Assembly: GCF_008367235.1 (NCBI RefSeq)
Contig: NZ_VTZS01000003.1
Location: forward strand, 62,001-126,000
Source: Pareuzebyella sediminis
Lineage (GTDB): Bacteria; Bacteroidota; Bacteroidia; Flavobacteriales; Flavobacteriaceae
DNA: 64,000 nt
Direction of reading: 5' to 3'
In this document: positions 43,782 to 52,526 of the stretch, in pieces
Numbering within the stretch: the first letter of the stretch is position 1
How the letters are laid out: the number at the start of each line of letters is the position of its first letter
Notes under the pieces: model-generated
The model's database searches: none
What the model was told of the DNA's origin: nothing
Seen by the model: only the letters and a program-made list of their open reading frames with translations
Translations under genes and position numbers: made by a program

Positions 43782-46187
43782 TTACTGCTGCCCTTCCATG
43801 ACCCCGATCATTTCCAAGATGAAATTGTCATTGGTCTGGAGATAGGCATATTTCTCATGTACCATCGCTCCCAGCTTTCTTTTTTCAAAAGAGGCGGTCA
43901 TCCCAAAATCGATTTTGGGGATTTTGATGGCAATTGCCCGTTCAATGGTTCGATATAGCAATTGACGGTAGGTCGCATAATTTTCCAATAGGTCGTAATC
44001 CATACCCACGAAGGCAGGAACATAGACATTGTTCTGATTGGTATAACAGAACATCACCCCGAGAATGATATTGGGTTCCCCGTTAGGGGTCAGTACGATA
44101 AATTCCCAAAGTTCATTATCGTTCATTTCTTCAAACAGCTTATCGGGAAATGAAAAGGTGTTCAGACCAAGGTTCCGTTTTTGCACTTCTCCAAAAAGAC
44201 GTTTGAATTCCTGTATTTGGAAAGCATTGGTCTTGGAGATGATTTCGGATTGCGTCAATTCCAAAAAGGGTTGGATGTCCTTCCGGAAATGCCTTCGGTT
44301 TCTGGAGGATAATTGTTCAATATACTTCGTCATGGAATCGACCCCCGTTAAGTCCAGGGTACAGGAGTTGGGCATCTGCACCCGCAAGAACCCATGGCCA
44401 TACAGCGTTTCATGCCAAGAGGTCTTTGCCTCAAAGTCTCGTAAAACGGTCATTTTTGCCCCGAATTGGTGTTCCATTTTTTCAAGGAGTTCCAATAGGG
44501 CATCAATGGCTTCTTTATTGGATGGATGTGATTCGTCCCAATAACGGTGGTTGCCTTCGGTGAATAAACACCCCAAGGATAGGACCATGGACGATAAATG
44601 ATATGGATTTTCTTTCCGCTCTTGTTCAATGACAGCCGATATTGATGCTTGGGCGAGCATATCATCTTTCCACGGAGAAAGGGTCATAAAGGTTACCAAG
44701 ATGGGAAAGCCGTTGGAGTCCTTTATGATCACATATCGGAACGACCAATTGTGTTCCTTTTGGGAGTTTCCTTGAAAAGCCTTTTCCAAAAATTTCAGTC
44801 CTTCCCAATCGTAGACACCTTGTCCTCCCATGTACTTGTTCCACATGGTTTTATCAACTTGATGAATAGTATCGAAAATTTCGATGGTCAGTTCGGATGA
44901 CTCTTGCGGTTTGCTTTGGGACTTGTGTTCCAATTTAAAGGCATAGAAGACCCTTTCGGCATTTGTTTGGGTGTCTTCCAGGGCTAGTGGAAAATGATAT
45001 TCCATGGCTTCTGCCAGTCCTTTGATTTCTTTCTTTTGGTTATGTCTTGAAATGGTGATTCGTACCCCGGTGTTTTTTACCGGTACTGCGGGAAAAATAC
45101 CCAAATTGACATAGTAGCCCTCACGGATCAATCGGTTCACAAAATTGTAACCGGTCTTGGGCATTCCTGTGCCAATGTAAAATACCGGTGATTCGTTTTG
45201 GTCTATTAATGGTAGCTCGGTTGTGGACAGGCATGCATTGAAATAATCAATCCGTTCCCGCAAATCTTGCTGTAGGTCATAGATCTCGGGGGAAAGATGA
45301 ATCTGCGCGGAGGCCATGGCAGCGGCCACAGAAGCGGGTTCCAATTGGGCAGAAAAGGTCAAGGGACCCCCAAAGGTCTTTATTTTATCGTATAGTTGTG
45401 GGTTGGAACAGACCAATACAGCACCACTGGCTCCAAAGGTCTTGCTCAATGTGCCGAAGAGTAGCACATTTTCCGGTAATTCCCCTAATTGGTCCAGTAC
45501 ATAACCAGTACCATTTTTACCGACCCAACTCATCCCGTGGACATCGTCAAAATAAAAATGGAGTTGTGGGTATTTTTCAGAAAGCGCCATCAATTCTGTG
45601 ACAGGGGCATAGTCCCCGTACATGGAATAGATGCCATCGGCCATATACCAGATGTGTCTTTTGGAATGTTGGTACTTCTTGATTTTGTCCTCCAACATCT
45701 CCAAATTATTGTGGCGTATCATTTCGATGGGAACACTTCGTGTCTTTAACATCTTGGCCGCATTCTGTACACTCCAATGCACCTGATGGTCCAAAATGAT
45801 TACATCATTGTCATCCACCGCGCTGGGAATGACGCCCAGATGACCGAGTGTACTGTTCTTGGTGATGACAATGGGTTGACCGTACATCTCCTTGATATAG
45901 CCTTCAAGTTCCTTATAAAGTGGATTGGAGATATAGGACTTGGAGAGTGGAAATTGAGTGCCGTATTTCTCTATGGCATTCATGGCGGCCTCCTTTAAGC
46001 GGGAATCCTGTTCCAGTCCTAAATAACCCGTGGTCCCAAAATGGTATAGTTCCCTACCGCCGACTTCTATCGTCCTTCCCGAAAAGGACTTTCCCCCGGC
46101 ATAAAGGTGCAATACCCCAGCTTGTTTTGCATCGGTGAATACTTCATGTACGGTGTTCAAAAAATTGTGGTGTTTGATCTTGGCCAT
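43782..46187 (-). CDS. Alpha-oxoamine synthase-like PLP enzyme fused to GNAT acyltransferase domain
   Basis: About 801 residues from the ATG at 46187. Residues 1-395 form a fold-type I PLP enzyme of the alpha-oxoamine synthase family (KBL/SPT/BioF): YHFGTTGYLGLEQDSRL, KNSTLGHLG, YFDDVHGMSW (Asp and His) and GTLSKTFGASG with the Schiff-base Lys. Residues about 420-801 form a GNAT/peptidoglycan-biosynthesis-type N-acyltransferase domain. Such a fusion could condense an acyl-CoA with an amino acid and then acylate the product, giving an acylated amine lipid. The substrate is not known. Tandem AraC-type sites precede it, and rteC follows after 12 bp. Confidence 0.8.
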   Translation of the reverse strand: MAKIKHHNFLNTVHEVFTDAKQAGVLHLYAGGKSFSGRTIEVGGRELYHFGTTGYLGLEQDSRLKEAAMNAIEKYGTQFPLSKSYISNPLYKELEGYIKEMYGQPIVITKNSTLGHLGVIPSAVDDNDVIILDHQVHWSVQNAAKMLKTRSVPIEMIRHNNLEMLEDKIKKYQHSKRHIWYMADGIYSMYGDYAPVTELMALSEKYPQLHFYFDDVHGMSWVGKNGTGYVLDQLGELPENVLLFGTLSKTFGASGAVLVCSNPQLYDKIKTFGGPLTFSAQLEPASVAAAMASAQIHLSPEIYDLQQDLRERIDYFNACLSTTELPLIDQNESPVFYIGTGMPKTGYNFVNRLIREGYYVNLGIFPAVPVKNTGVRITISRHNQKKEIKGLAEAMEYHFPLALEDTQTNAERVFYAFKLEHKSQSKPQESSELTIEIFDTIHQVDKTMWNKYMGGQGVYDWEGLKFLEKAFQGNSQKEHNWSFRYVIIKDSNGFPILVTFMTLSPWKDDMLAQASISAVIEQERKENPYHLSSMVLSLGCLFTEGNHRYWDESHPSNKEAIDALLELLEKMEHQFGAKMTVLRDFEAKTSWHETLYGHGFLRVQMPNSCTLDLTGVDSMTKYIEQLSSRNRRHFRKDIQPFLELTQSEIISKTNAFQIQEFKRLFGEVQKRNLGLNTFSFPDKLFEEMNDNELWEFIVLTPNGEPNIILGVMFCYTNQNNVYVPAFVGMDYDLLENYATYRQLLYRTIERAIAIKIPKIDFGMTASFEKRKLGAMVHEKYAYLQTNDNFILEMIGVMEGQQ

Positions 46188-46262
46188 TTTATTTGTTTTT
46201 ATTTGTGATAAAAAGAAACGGATTTTGTAAGCTGATAAAGCATACATATTCCAGTTAATCCT

Positions 46263-46303
46263 TTTCAGATAACAAATACTCCTTTTCGGATAACAGAAAG
46301 CCC
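46263..46303. promoter_or_regulatory. Tandem AraC-type binding sites, divergent synthase/STAS promoter
   Basis: TTTCAGATAACAAATACTCC at 46263-46282 is followed by a related half site TTTCGGATAACAGAAAGCC at 46284-46302: a direct repeat with a 21-bp period (two helical turns), the classic AraC layout. The first half site recurs exactly at 47745-47764. It stands between the divergent synthase gene and the STAS-like/AraC genes. A TAATTTTG (TAnnTTTG) box at 46347-46354 precedes the latter. Confidence 0.75.
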
Positions 46304-46385
46304 TTTATTACAAATAACTGCCCTCCAGTGAAAACTTCAATTGCAGTAATTTTGTAAATTGATTTTGCTAACCAGTTTTCCAGAG

Positions 46386-46772
46386 ATGAAAAAAACACAT
46401 GAAAACACCTTTGCCGTATATCTGTTGACCGATGATCTGTTACACATCATATATAAGAAAGTGCCTTGTATCAATGTTAAGGCAGCAGAGCTCATTGTCA
46501 AGGATCGGATGGAATTACAAGAAGGCAAAGTGATGCCTGTGCTCTGCGATATACGGGAGGTCAGGAATATCGATAAGGCCGCTAGGGACTATTTGGCACT
46601 GGAAGGTTCCCTTTGGATCAAAAAACTGGCCTTCTTGATCTATCCACCGGTTACTGACATGATCAGCGCCATTTATCTGGACACCCATTCCCAAAAGGTG
46701 CCTACACAATCTTTTACCAAAAAATCGGAGGCCTTGGCCTATTTGGGCATTAAGGAAACCGATGATAACTAA
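46386..46772 (+). CDS. STAS/SpoIIAA-like protein (DUF7793-like)
   Basis: A 128-residue protein with a compact alpha/beta pattern (FAVYLLTDDLLHIIYK, VMPVLCDIREVRNID, FLIYPPVTDMISAIYLD) resembling SpoIIAA-like STAS proteins of Bacteroidetes. STAS domains sense or bind regulators or lipids. The ATG at 46386 gives the usual start. It is 18 bp ahead of the PAS-AraC gene, so it may modulate that regulator. The family assignment is moderate. Confidence 0.65.
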   Translation: MKKTHENTFAVYLLTDDLLHIIYKKVPCINVKAAELIVKDRMELQEGKVMPVLCDIREVRNIDKAARDYLALEGSLWIKKLAFLIYPPVTDMISAIYLDTHSQKVPTQSFTKKSEALAYLGIKETDDN

Positions 46773-46790
46773 TCAATTTAATGAAAGGAT

Positions 46791-47717
46791 ATGCCGAACA
46801 GCGATGACTTTAGGGTAAAACGGATACAAAAGATGCTCTTGGAAATGGCCAAGGGCAATTTCTTCTATTCCATTGAACCCATGGACAAGAATGACAATAT
46901 CGCCTCCCTGGTGGTCATGCTGAACATGGTCAATGAGGAAATAGGGGCGGCCTTTATCCATCAAGGTTTTGCAAATGCGCACAACACCCCACAATGTGTC
47001 ATCCAACTGTCCATGATCTTAGATGGGAATGGTCAAATCGAATTGCTCACCAACGGCACCTGTTCTCTATTGTCCTATCCCCCTATGGATCTTTTCGGAA
47101 AACACATCACTGAATTCATGACGGAAAGGTCCCGGGAAAGATGGACCAAGAAGATGGCCAAACATCTGAAGCGGGAGCGGTCTGAAACGGTATTGTTCCT
47201 GGAATTCATTACGAACGATGGTCTTTTGCTGGCCAAGGATTGTCAAATATCGGTGTACCAGGCCCTGGATGGGGGTGGTCAAAAAACCCTGTTGAACTCC
47301 GTCTTCTTTTCCAAGGGGGAACCCTTTGAAACGGGGTTGCCCAAAAATAAACTCAAAGTGACCAAGGGCATCAAGGAACACAAGGTCACGTTGACCCCAG
47401 AGGACATCCAAATCATCAGGGATGTCCATGATATGATCATCAACAACTTGGACAAGGATCTCCCCACCTTAAAGGATCTTGCACATCAAGAGGGCACCAA
47501 TGAGTACAAACTGAAATATGGTTTCAAACAGATCTACGGTACGACCATTTTTAGATTTCTGATCAGGGAACGTCTTCGAATGGCTAGGACCCTCATCCAA
47601 CACAGCACCTTAACGATAAAGCAAATCATCCAAATGACAGGATTCAAGAGCAAAACACATTTTTCAAGGGCATTCAAGGACAAATATGGAATGTCTCCTA
47701 CGGATTTAAGGTTATAA
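46791..47717 (+). CDS. PAS-domain AraC-family transcriptional regulator
   Basis: A 308-residue regulator: an N-terminal helical stretch, a PAS-like sensor (CVIQLSMILDGNGQIELLTNGTCSLLSYPP, residues about 65-165), and a C-terminal AraC HTH pair (LKDLAHQEGTNEYKLKYGFKQIYGTTIFRFLIRERL..., ending KSKTHFSRAFKDKYGMSPTDLR). It likely binds the 21-bp-phased tandem sites at 46263 and 47745, controlling the synthase, itself and the mauE-like operon. The ligand is unknown. Confidence 0.88.
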   Translation: MPNSDDFRVKRIQKMLLEMAKGNFFYSIEPMDKNDNIASLVVMLNMVNEEIGAAFIHQGFANAHNTPQCVIQLSMILDGNGQIELLTNGTCSLLSYPPMDLFGKHITEFMTERSRERWTKKMAKHLKRERSETVLFLEFITNDGLLLAKDCQISVYQALDGGGQKTLLNSVFFSKGEPFETGLPKNKLKVTKGIKEHKVTLTPEDIQIIRDVHDMIINNLDKDLPTLKDLAHQEGTNEYKLKYGFKQIYGTTIFRFLIRERLRMARTLIQHSTLTIKQIIQMTGFKSKTHFSRAFKDKYGMSPTDLRL

Positions 47718-47744
47718 AACCCTTAAAATCATGTATTTACTCCG

Positions 47745-47786
47745 TTTCAGATAACAAATACTCCCTTAGAGATACATCAGACTCCC
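47745..47786 (+). promoter_or_regulatory. Tandem AraC-type binding sites upstream of the mauE-like gene
   Basis: TTTCAGATAACAAATACTCC (47745-47764) exactly matches 46263-46282, and a degenerate half site AGATACATCAGACTCC follows with the same 21-bp period. It ends 28 bp before the mauE-like start codon, a position suited to activation. Confidence 0.75.
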
Positions 47787-47813
47787 GAACTTTGTCATAT
47801 CAAATCAAATGAT

Positions 47814-48263
47814 ATGTCATTCAAAGGAATTCACTCCAAGCTTGTTACCCTCTTCAGCCTTTTGCTGACCATCCTTTTTGTTTATACAGCGGTAAGCAAA
47901 TTGGTCCATTTGGATCTCTTTCAATGGCGCTTGGAGCGGATGCCCTATATTTCCCCCTATGCCTCTTTGATTTCATGGGTCGTTCCTTTTCTGGAATTGG
48001 TCATTGCTGGCATATTGTGGTTTCCTAAATACCAAACCATGGCATTTTATGCCAGCTTTATTCTATTGGGGCTATTCACCACCTATATCATTATAGTTCT
48101 TAAATACAGTGATTCCATCCCATGTTCTTGTGGCGGGGTCATATCGGCCTTGGGATGGAAGCACCATATCCTATTGAATATCACTTTTATGGTCCTTGCC
48201 TTATTGGGGATCCTGTGGACAAAGAAACAATACAACATGCAATCACATCAAAATACTACGTAG
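47814..48263 (+). CDS. MauE/DoxX-like redox-associated membrane protein
   Basis: A 149-residue protein with four membrane helices (residues about 10-30, 47-68, 75-97, 118-136) and a SIPCSCGGVISALGW motif in the loop, as in the MauE family. MauE-like proteins shuttle thiol redox power or support disulfide formation in exported proteins. The next gene encodes a secreted protein with paired Cys residues, which would be a natural substrate. AraC-type sites precede it. Confidence 0.82.
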   Translation: MSFKGIHSKLVTLFSLLLTILFVYTAVSKLVHLDLFQWRLERMPYISPYASLISWVVPFLELVIAGILWFPKYQTMAFYASFILLGLFTTYIIIVLKYSDSIPCSCGGVISALGWKHHILLNITFMVLALLGILWTKKQYNMQSHQNTT

Positions 48264-48322
48264 TCACAGGGGAAGCCGAAAACCTATAAAAGAGTAGGCA
48301 TTAACTTTTAATACCAAGTATT

Positions 48323-48577
48323 ATGAAATCTAATTTTTTAAAACTTGTTTTACCGGCCTTCGCCATTTTGTTGGCGGTTGGCCTGGCCTTTGCAACGGAG
48401 GAAAAGGTTACTTTTCAACAAGGCCATTATTATGACACTTCAGTGCAACAATGGAAATCCATTCCAGCTGAAGCGGGTTGTGATGAGGATGGGGAATACC
48501 CTTGCCTTCATGACGGTTACCAATTGTATTCCTTGCCAAGTTTTGGGAGTACCCCTTTGGCCAAGGATGAACCTTAA
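48323..48577 (+). CDS. DUF6520-family small secreted protein
   Basis: An 84-residue protein with a signal peptide (LVLPAFAILLAVGLAFATEE) and a short mature region with two Cys (GCDEDGEYPC, then LHDGYQLY), the DUF6520 pattern common in Bacteroidetes next to MauE-like and SusCD genes. The exported peptide probably forms a disulfide or is a substrate of the adjacent transport/protease genes. It ends 21 bp before a strong terminator. Confidence 0.8.
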   Translation: MKSNFLKLVLPAFAILLAVGLAFATEEKVTFQQGHYYDTSVQQWKSIPAEAGCDEDGEYPCLHDGYQLYSLPSFGSTPLAKDEP

Positions 48578-48597
48578 TGGTTCTTATGTCTAAACTA

Positions 48598-48627
48598 AAA
48601 GGTGCCTTGGAAAAGGCACCTTTTTCA
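48598..48627 (+). terminator. Rho-independent terminator after the DUF6520 gene
   Basis: AAAGGTGCC...GGCACCTTT hairpin followed by T residues, 21 bp after the DUF6520 stop. It ends the mauE-DUF6520 transcript; the metalloprotease gene converges from the other side. Confidence 0.85.
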
Positions 48628-48694
48628 CTAATTCAAAATACTTTCATGAACCAAGTGTATTGAGCTATGTCCATGAAGTTTCTTCAACGAGGGC

Positions 48695-50998
48695 TTACAT
48701 CCTATTGATTTTTTGCAGACATCGTTGCCAATGCGATTTAGTGGTTGTGTCCCATCGCTGTTCCAGTCCTTTTTCAATCCCCTTTTTTAAATCGATCAAT
48801 CGCCCAAGGATCAGGGCTTTCATATAATCGGAATGTGCAAAAAACCGTTGTTGGGGGTCCAATCCAGATCGTTGCTGTTCTACAATCATAATCAATTGAT
48901 CTATATAAAGGGTTTGTAGGGCCTGTCTTCTCCGGTCCACTTCGGTATACCCAGATTGCAATTCCAAAAACAGCCCTGATTGCAATTGGTCGAGATAGGT
49001 TTGGACCAAATTTTCTGAGTCAAGGCTGTACTCCATATACTCCAGTCGCTTCAAGCGAGGTGCCATAATCAGTTCCGGTAAAATCCTTTGTTGGTATTCC
49101 ATGACCTTGTCAGGAAAAGTGGAATACCTTGTTTTTTCTTCAAATTCGGGATGGGTCAACCATTTGGGTGGATCAAAGGCATTGACCAATAGAAAATCAA
49201 TTGCCTCCGATTGCTTTTTCCAAGGAATAGGGGTGTACATCTTCCCTTCATGCCCCAAAGGTTTGTAGTGAATGTCATATCCTCCGATCAGGGTCGAAAC
49301 ATGGACCATATGGTTGTACCACAATTCCATGGTCTTTTCATACAATCGACCCAAAAGCGCATTATCGTTTTGGTCTTGGGTCACCTTGGGCAAAAGGGAG
49401 ATTACCCTTTCGACATTTTTTAAGGCCAATTCGGTACTACGGACAGGATTGTTGGTTTCGACCACTTCGTTCGAAGCTGCGGGACCAAGGGTTTCGAATA
49501 TGGCGTTGTGGAAACGATACCAGGGTACAGAATCCTGCCACCGGATCATTTTTTCCAAGGCCAAGCTTTCCTGCTCCGTTGACGTATCCTCTTCAAATTC
49601 AGTATAGGCCCACATGATATTGTACCTATCGGCAGGACCCACTTTTTGAACCAAAAGTGAAGGAGAAATACTGTCCTCTGGTTGGGGAATATTCGATGGT
49701 CTCGCATAATTCATGATGCTTGGGGTATAACCCATGTTCCTGAGCCATATACTATCGTTCATTTTATCCCACGGATAGGTATATTCTCCATAGTTGGCAT
49801 CCTTAAGCCCAAAAATATGACCTGCTTCATGAGCAACTGTTACTTGGAACATGGAACCAACAATTTCATCGGGTAACGGAAATTGTTGGGCCCTTTTGTC
49901 CAATGGTGCTAGACGGACAAAGTACCTTTCCATGGCGGTCCGTTCCGAGGCTCCTATAAAGATGTCACCACGCAAAATTTCCCCGGTCCTCAAGTCAATG
50001 ATCCTTGCCACAGTGGCCCCATAATCCTCATATTCGGAACCCCTCATGTATTTTCCCATTGACCAATACACAATGTTGGAGTGGAGGCTGTGGGTCGTCC
50101 ATTCATCCAGACTGTCAACTTCTTTGACCACAAGGGCATTCTTGAAACCTGCCGCCTCAAAGGCTGGTAACCATTCCTCAATTCCTGCTTTGACATAGGG
50201 CCTCCACTTCTTGGGGACATCAGGAGAAATGATAAAGGTGATGGGTTTTACCGGAGCACTGATCTCTAGGTCCTTATGCTTCTTTTCCAAACGCCATCTG
50301 GCTATGTTGGCGAGGCTATTTCTCATATGGAAATGAATACCAGTGGTCTCCTCATCATAGAATCCCATCCGATAATCAAACCTTCTTGCCTTCATTGGCT
50401 CCGGCAACAGAGCGAATCCATAAAAGGTAGGTATGGATATTTTAGATCCTCCCTTGACCAATCCTCTTCGGACCTTGATGATCACTTCATCGGTTAGGTT
50501 TTTGGCACCCAACAACAAGGAGATTTCGGGAACCAGTTTTTCCGAAAAGCCTGGTTCCCATTCAATCATTTGTTGCAGTAAAAGATCAGTTATGTTCACT
50601 GTATAGTTTCCCGGTTTTTCCTTCCCCTTTTCACGGGGAAAGATACCGAGGATATTATCGGAAAGGGAAATGTTTGGTTGAATGGGAATGGAAATCCCTG
50701 CAGTAGAATGGATTACGGGTGCCTTCAAGAGTAATTTGTCCCCATGCAGTGACCAGACCACTTGTAAAAACAAGCGATCATTTCCGTTATCATAACGAAC
50801 AAATAGAACCGGTCTATCCAAAACCTTCTCAGGTACGTTTAGATAAACCTGATCTTGCTCCATGGTAACCGTCAAAAAGTGGTTCTCTTTTTCAAGAAAT
50901 CCGCCGTACTGACCATTTGCCAGAATTACCGAAGTATTCCTTGCAAAAGTCGTAATCGGAAGAATCGCTATACAAGCCAAAACGAGTAACCGTCCCAT
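48695..50998 (-). CDS. Zinc-dependent metalloprotease (DUF4953/DUF5117 type)
   Basis: About 767 residues from the ATG at 50998, which gives a clean signal peptide (MGRLLVLACIAILPITTFA); an earlier start at 51085, overlapping susD by 14 bp, is possible. The central HEAGHIFGLKD is a zinc-binding HExxHxxGxxD motif, with a Met-turn-like SIMNYAR about 45 residues later, as in metzincins. Such secreted Bacteroidetes proteases sit in SusCD operons and degrade or mature extracellular peptides. It is last in the susC-susD operon. Confidence 0.85.
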   Translation of the reverse strand: MGRLLVLACIAILPITTFARNTSVILANGQYGGFLEKENHFLTVTMEQDQVYLNVPEKVLDRPVLFVRYDNGNDRLFLQVVWSLHGDKLLLKAPVIHSTAGISIPIQPNISLSDNILGIFPREKGKEKPGNYTVNITDLLLQQMIEWEPGFSEKLVPEISLLLGAKNLTDEVIIKVRRGLVKGGSKISIPTFYGFALLPEPMKARRFDYRMGFYDEETTGIHFHMRNSLANIARWRLEKKHKDLEISAPVKPITFIISPDVPKKWRPYVKAGIEEWLPAFEAAGFKNALVVKEVDSLDEWTTHSLHSNIVYWSMGKYMRGSEYEDYGATVARIIDLRTGEILRGDIFIGASERTAMERYFVRLAPLDKRAQQFPLPDEIVGSMFQVTVAHEAGHIFGLKDANYGEYTYPWDKMNDSIWLRNMGYTPSIMNYARPSNIPQPEDSISPSLLVQKVGPADRYNIMWAYTEFEEDTSTEQESLALEKMIRWQDSVPWYRFHNAIFETLGPAASNEVVETNNPVRSTELALKNVERVISLLPKVTQDQNDNALLGRLYEKTMELWYNHMVHVSTLIGGYDIHYKPLGHEGKMYTPIPWKKQSEAIDFLLVNAFDPPKWLTHPEFEEKTRYSTFPDKVMEYQQRILPELIMAPRLKRLEYMEYSLDSENLVQTYLDQLQSGLFLELQSGYTEVDRRRQALQTLYIDQLIMIVEQQRSGLDPQQRFFAHSDYMKALILGRLIDLKKGIEKGLEQRWDTTTKSHWQRCLQKINRM

Positions 50999-51071
50999 GG
51001 TCAATATCAATTTGGAAAAGGTTCCATTAGAGTTAGGTTCTGGACCTAAATGCACTGCATAAACATTTTGT

Positions 51072-52511
51072 TCAATATCCATCATTTTGTGGCTTTAGAT
51101 TGGGATTGGCCTCCAACTCTGACTCTGGTATGGGCATGAGGACATCCGTTGCCTGCCAATTGGATTTCATTAGGCTCATTGTCTGGTTAGCCAAACCTGT
51201 ACGTTTGAGATCGAACCAGCGTAGCCCCTGTTCGGTAAATAGTTCTATTCTTCGTTCTTGGAGAATGGCATCCAGTAGCTCGTCCTTGGTATTGGCCGTA
51301 GATTTTGGAAGTCCAGCACGGTTTCGGATAACATTAAGGTCCGACTGCGAACCAGCGATATTGCCTAAATGGGCCCTGGCTTCAGCTCGGATCAAATACT
51401 GTTCCGCCAAACGGAACAGAATGGAATACTCCAAGGATTCGGATTCGTTGATATCGGCTTTGTACTTTTGTGCAAAGAATAACTTAATGGTGTTGTCCAA
51501 ATCCGACATACTACCCACCCAATAAACCCTTCTCAGGTCATTGGTTTCAAAAGCCATCAAGAAATCGTCTGTCAAAGCATAAGACTGTCCCGGAATGGAC
51601 TTGATGATCAACTGTTCCCCTTCCAAGGTGTTCAAAGGAAATTCGGTATCTGCCTTAAGCTGCCAAATCGTTTCCGGAGAGGCTTTAACGAAAACCTTGT
51701 CCAAATCGTCTTCCAAGCCATAGGAGGTAATAAGGTCAGAGGCCAAGGATTCCGCCATCTCCCAGTCCTCAATATATTGGTACATCCTCGCCAATAATGC
51801 CTTGGCCACGTCTCTATCTGCGTAAACCCTTTCAGTTGAAGTAAAATCATTGCCATCCAACGCTGTTGCTGACTCCGTTAAATCTGTAATGACATTTTGA
51901 TAAACTTCTGATGCAGGAGTTCGGGATACCTTGCCATTCTCCAAATAATTGGTAGAAGTGATGTAAGGTATGTTCCCAAAGGCAAATACCAATTGACTGT
52001 GCAGATAAGCACGGATGAACAATGCCTGCCCAATGAACCTGTTTTTTTCACTTATAGTCAATGCCTCTGATTCACCCACACCCCGGATTATATCGTTGGC
52101 TCCATAAATCAGATGGTAGGCCTGGCGCCACCAATTCGTTGTAATGCCGTTTGCAGCCGGTACATCATTCTGATACAATTGGATTAAATCGGCACTAAAG
52201 CCATAATAATCCAATTCGTCCCCATAAATGCCCAACACGGGTGTCACTCCCGTTGTCCCGGACACGATTCCCTCTTCACGCATACCAAAATAGAGATTGG
52301 AAAGTGCGGATTCCACCGTGGACGCGTTGTCAAACACGGTTTCTGATACCAAGTTGTTCTTAGGGGGGTCTACATCCACAAAATCAGTACATCCCACTAC
52401 GGTTAGAGCCAGTATAAAAAATTGGGCCACTCGTTTCCTCCATTGATGGGCACCATCTAGAACTGTGCATGGGAGGTGTATTTTATAGGTTATATGTTTA
52501 AATCGTTTCAT
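51072..52511 (-). CDS. SusD/RagB-family outer-membrane lipoprotein
   Basis: A 479-residue SusD-like lipoprotein. After a long basic N-terminus, the lipobox ALTVVGC leads to the mature Cys near residue 41. The SusD fold shows NNLVSETVFDNASTVESALSNLY, ALLARMYQYIEDWEMAESLASDLI and LDAILQERRIELFTEQGLRWFDLKR. It caps the SusC pore and captures nutrient, here probably peptides. 15 bp after susC. Confidence 0.93.
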   Translation of the reverse strand: MKRFKHITYKIHLPCTVLDGAHQWRKRVAQFFILALTVVGCTDFVDVDPPKNNLVSETVFDNASTVESALSNLYFGMREEGIVSGTTGVTPVLGIYGDELDYYGFSADLIQLYQNDVPAANGITTNWWRQAYHLIYGANDIIRGVGESEALTISEKNRFIGQALFIRAYLHSQLVFAFGNIPYITSTNYLENGKVSRTPASEVYQNVITDLTESATALDGNDFTSTERVYADRDVAKALLARMYQYIEDWEMAESLASDLITSYGLEDDLDKVFVKASPETIWQLKADTEFPLNTLEGEQLIIKSIPGQSYALTDDFLMAFETNDLRRVYWVGSMSDLDNTIKLFFAQKYKADINESESLEYSILFRLAEQYLIRAEARAHLGNIAGSQSDLNVIRNRAGLPKSTANTKDELLDAILQERRIELFTEQGLRWFDLKRTGLANQTMSLMKSNWQATDVLMPIPESELEANPNLKPQNDGY

Positions 52512-52526
52512 GTTATGGGTTTAAGG

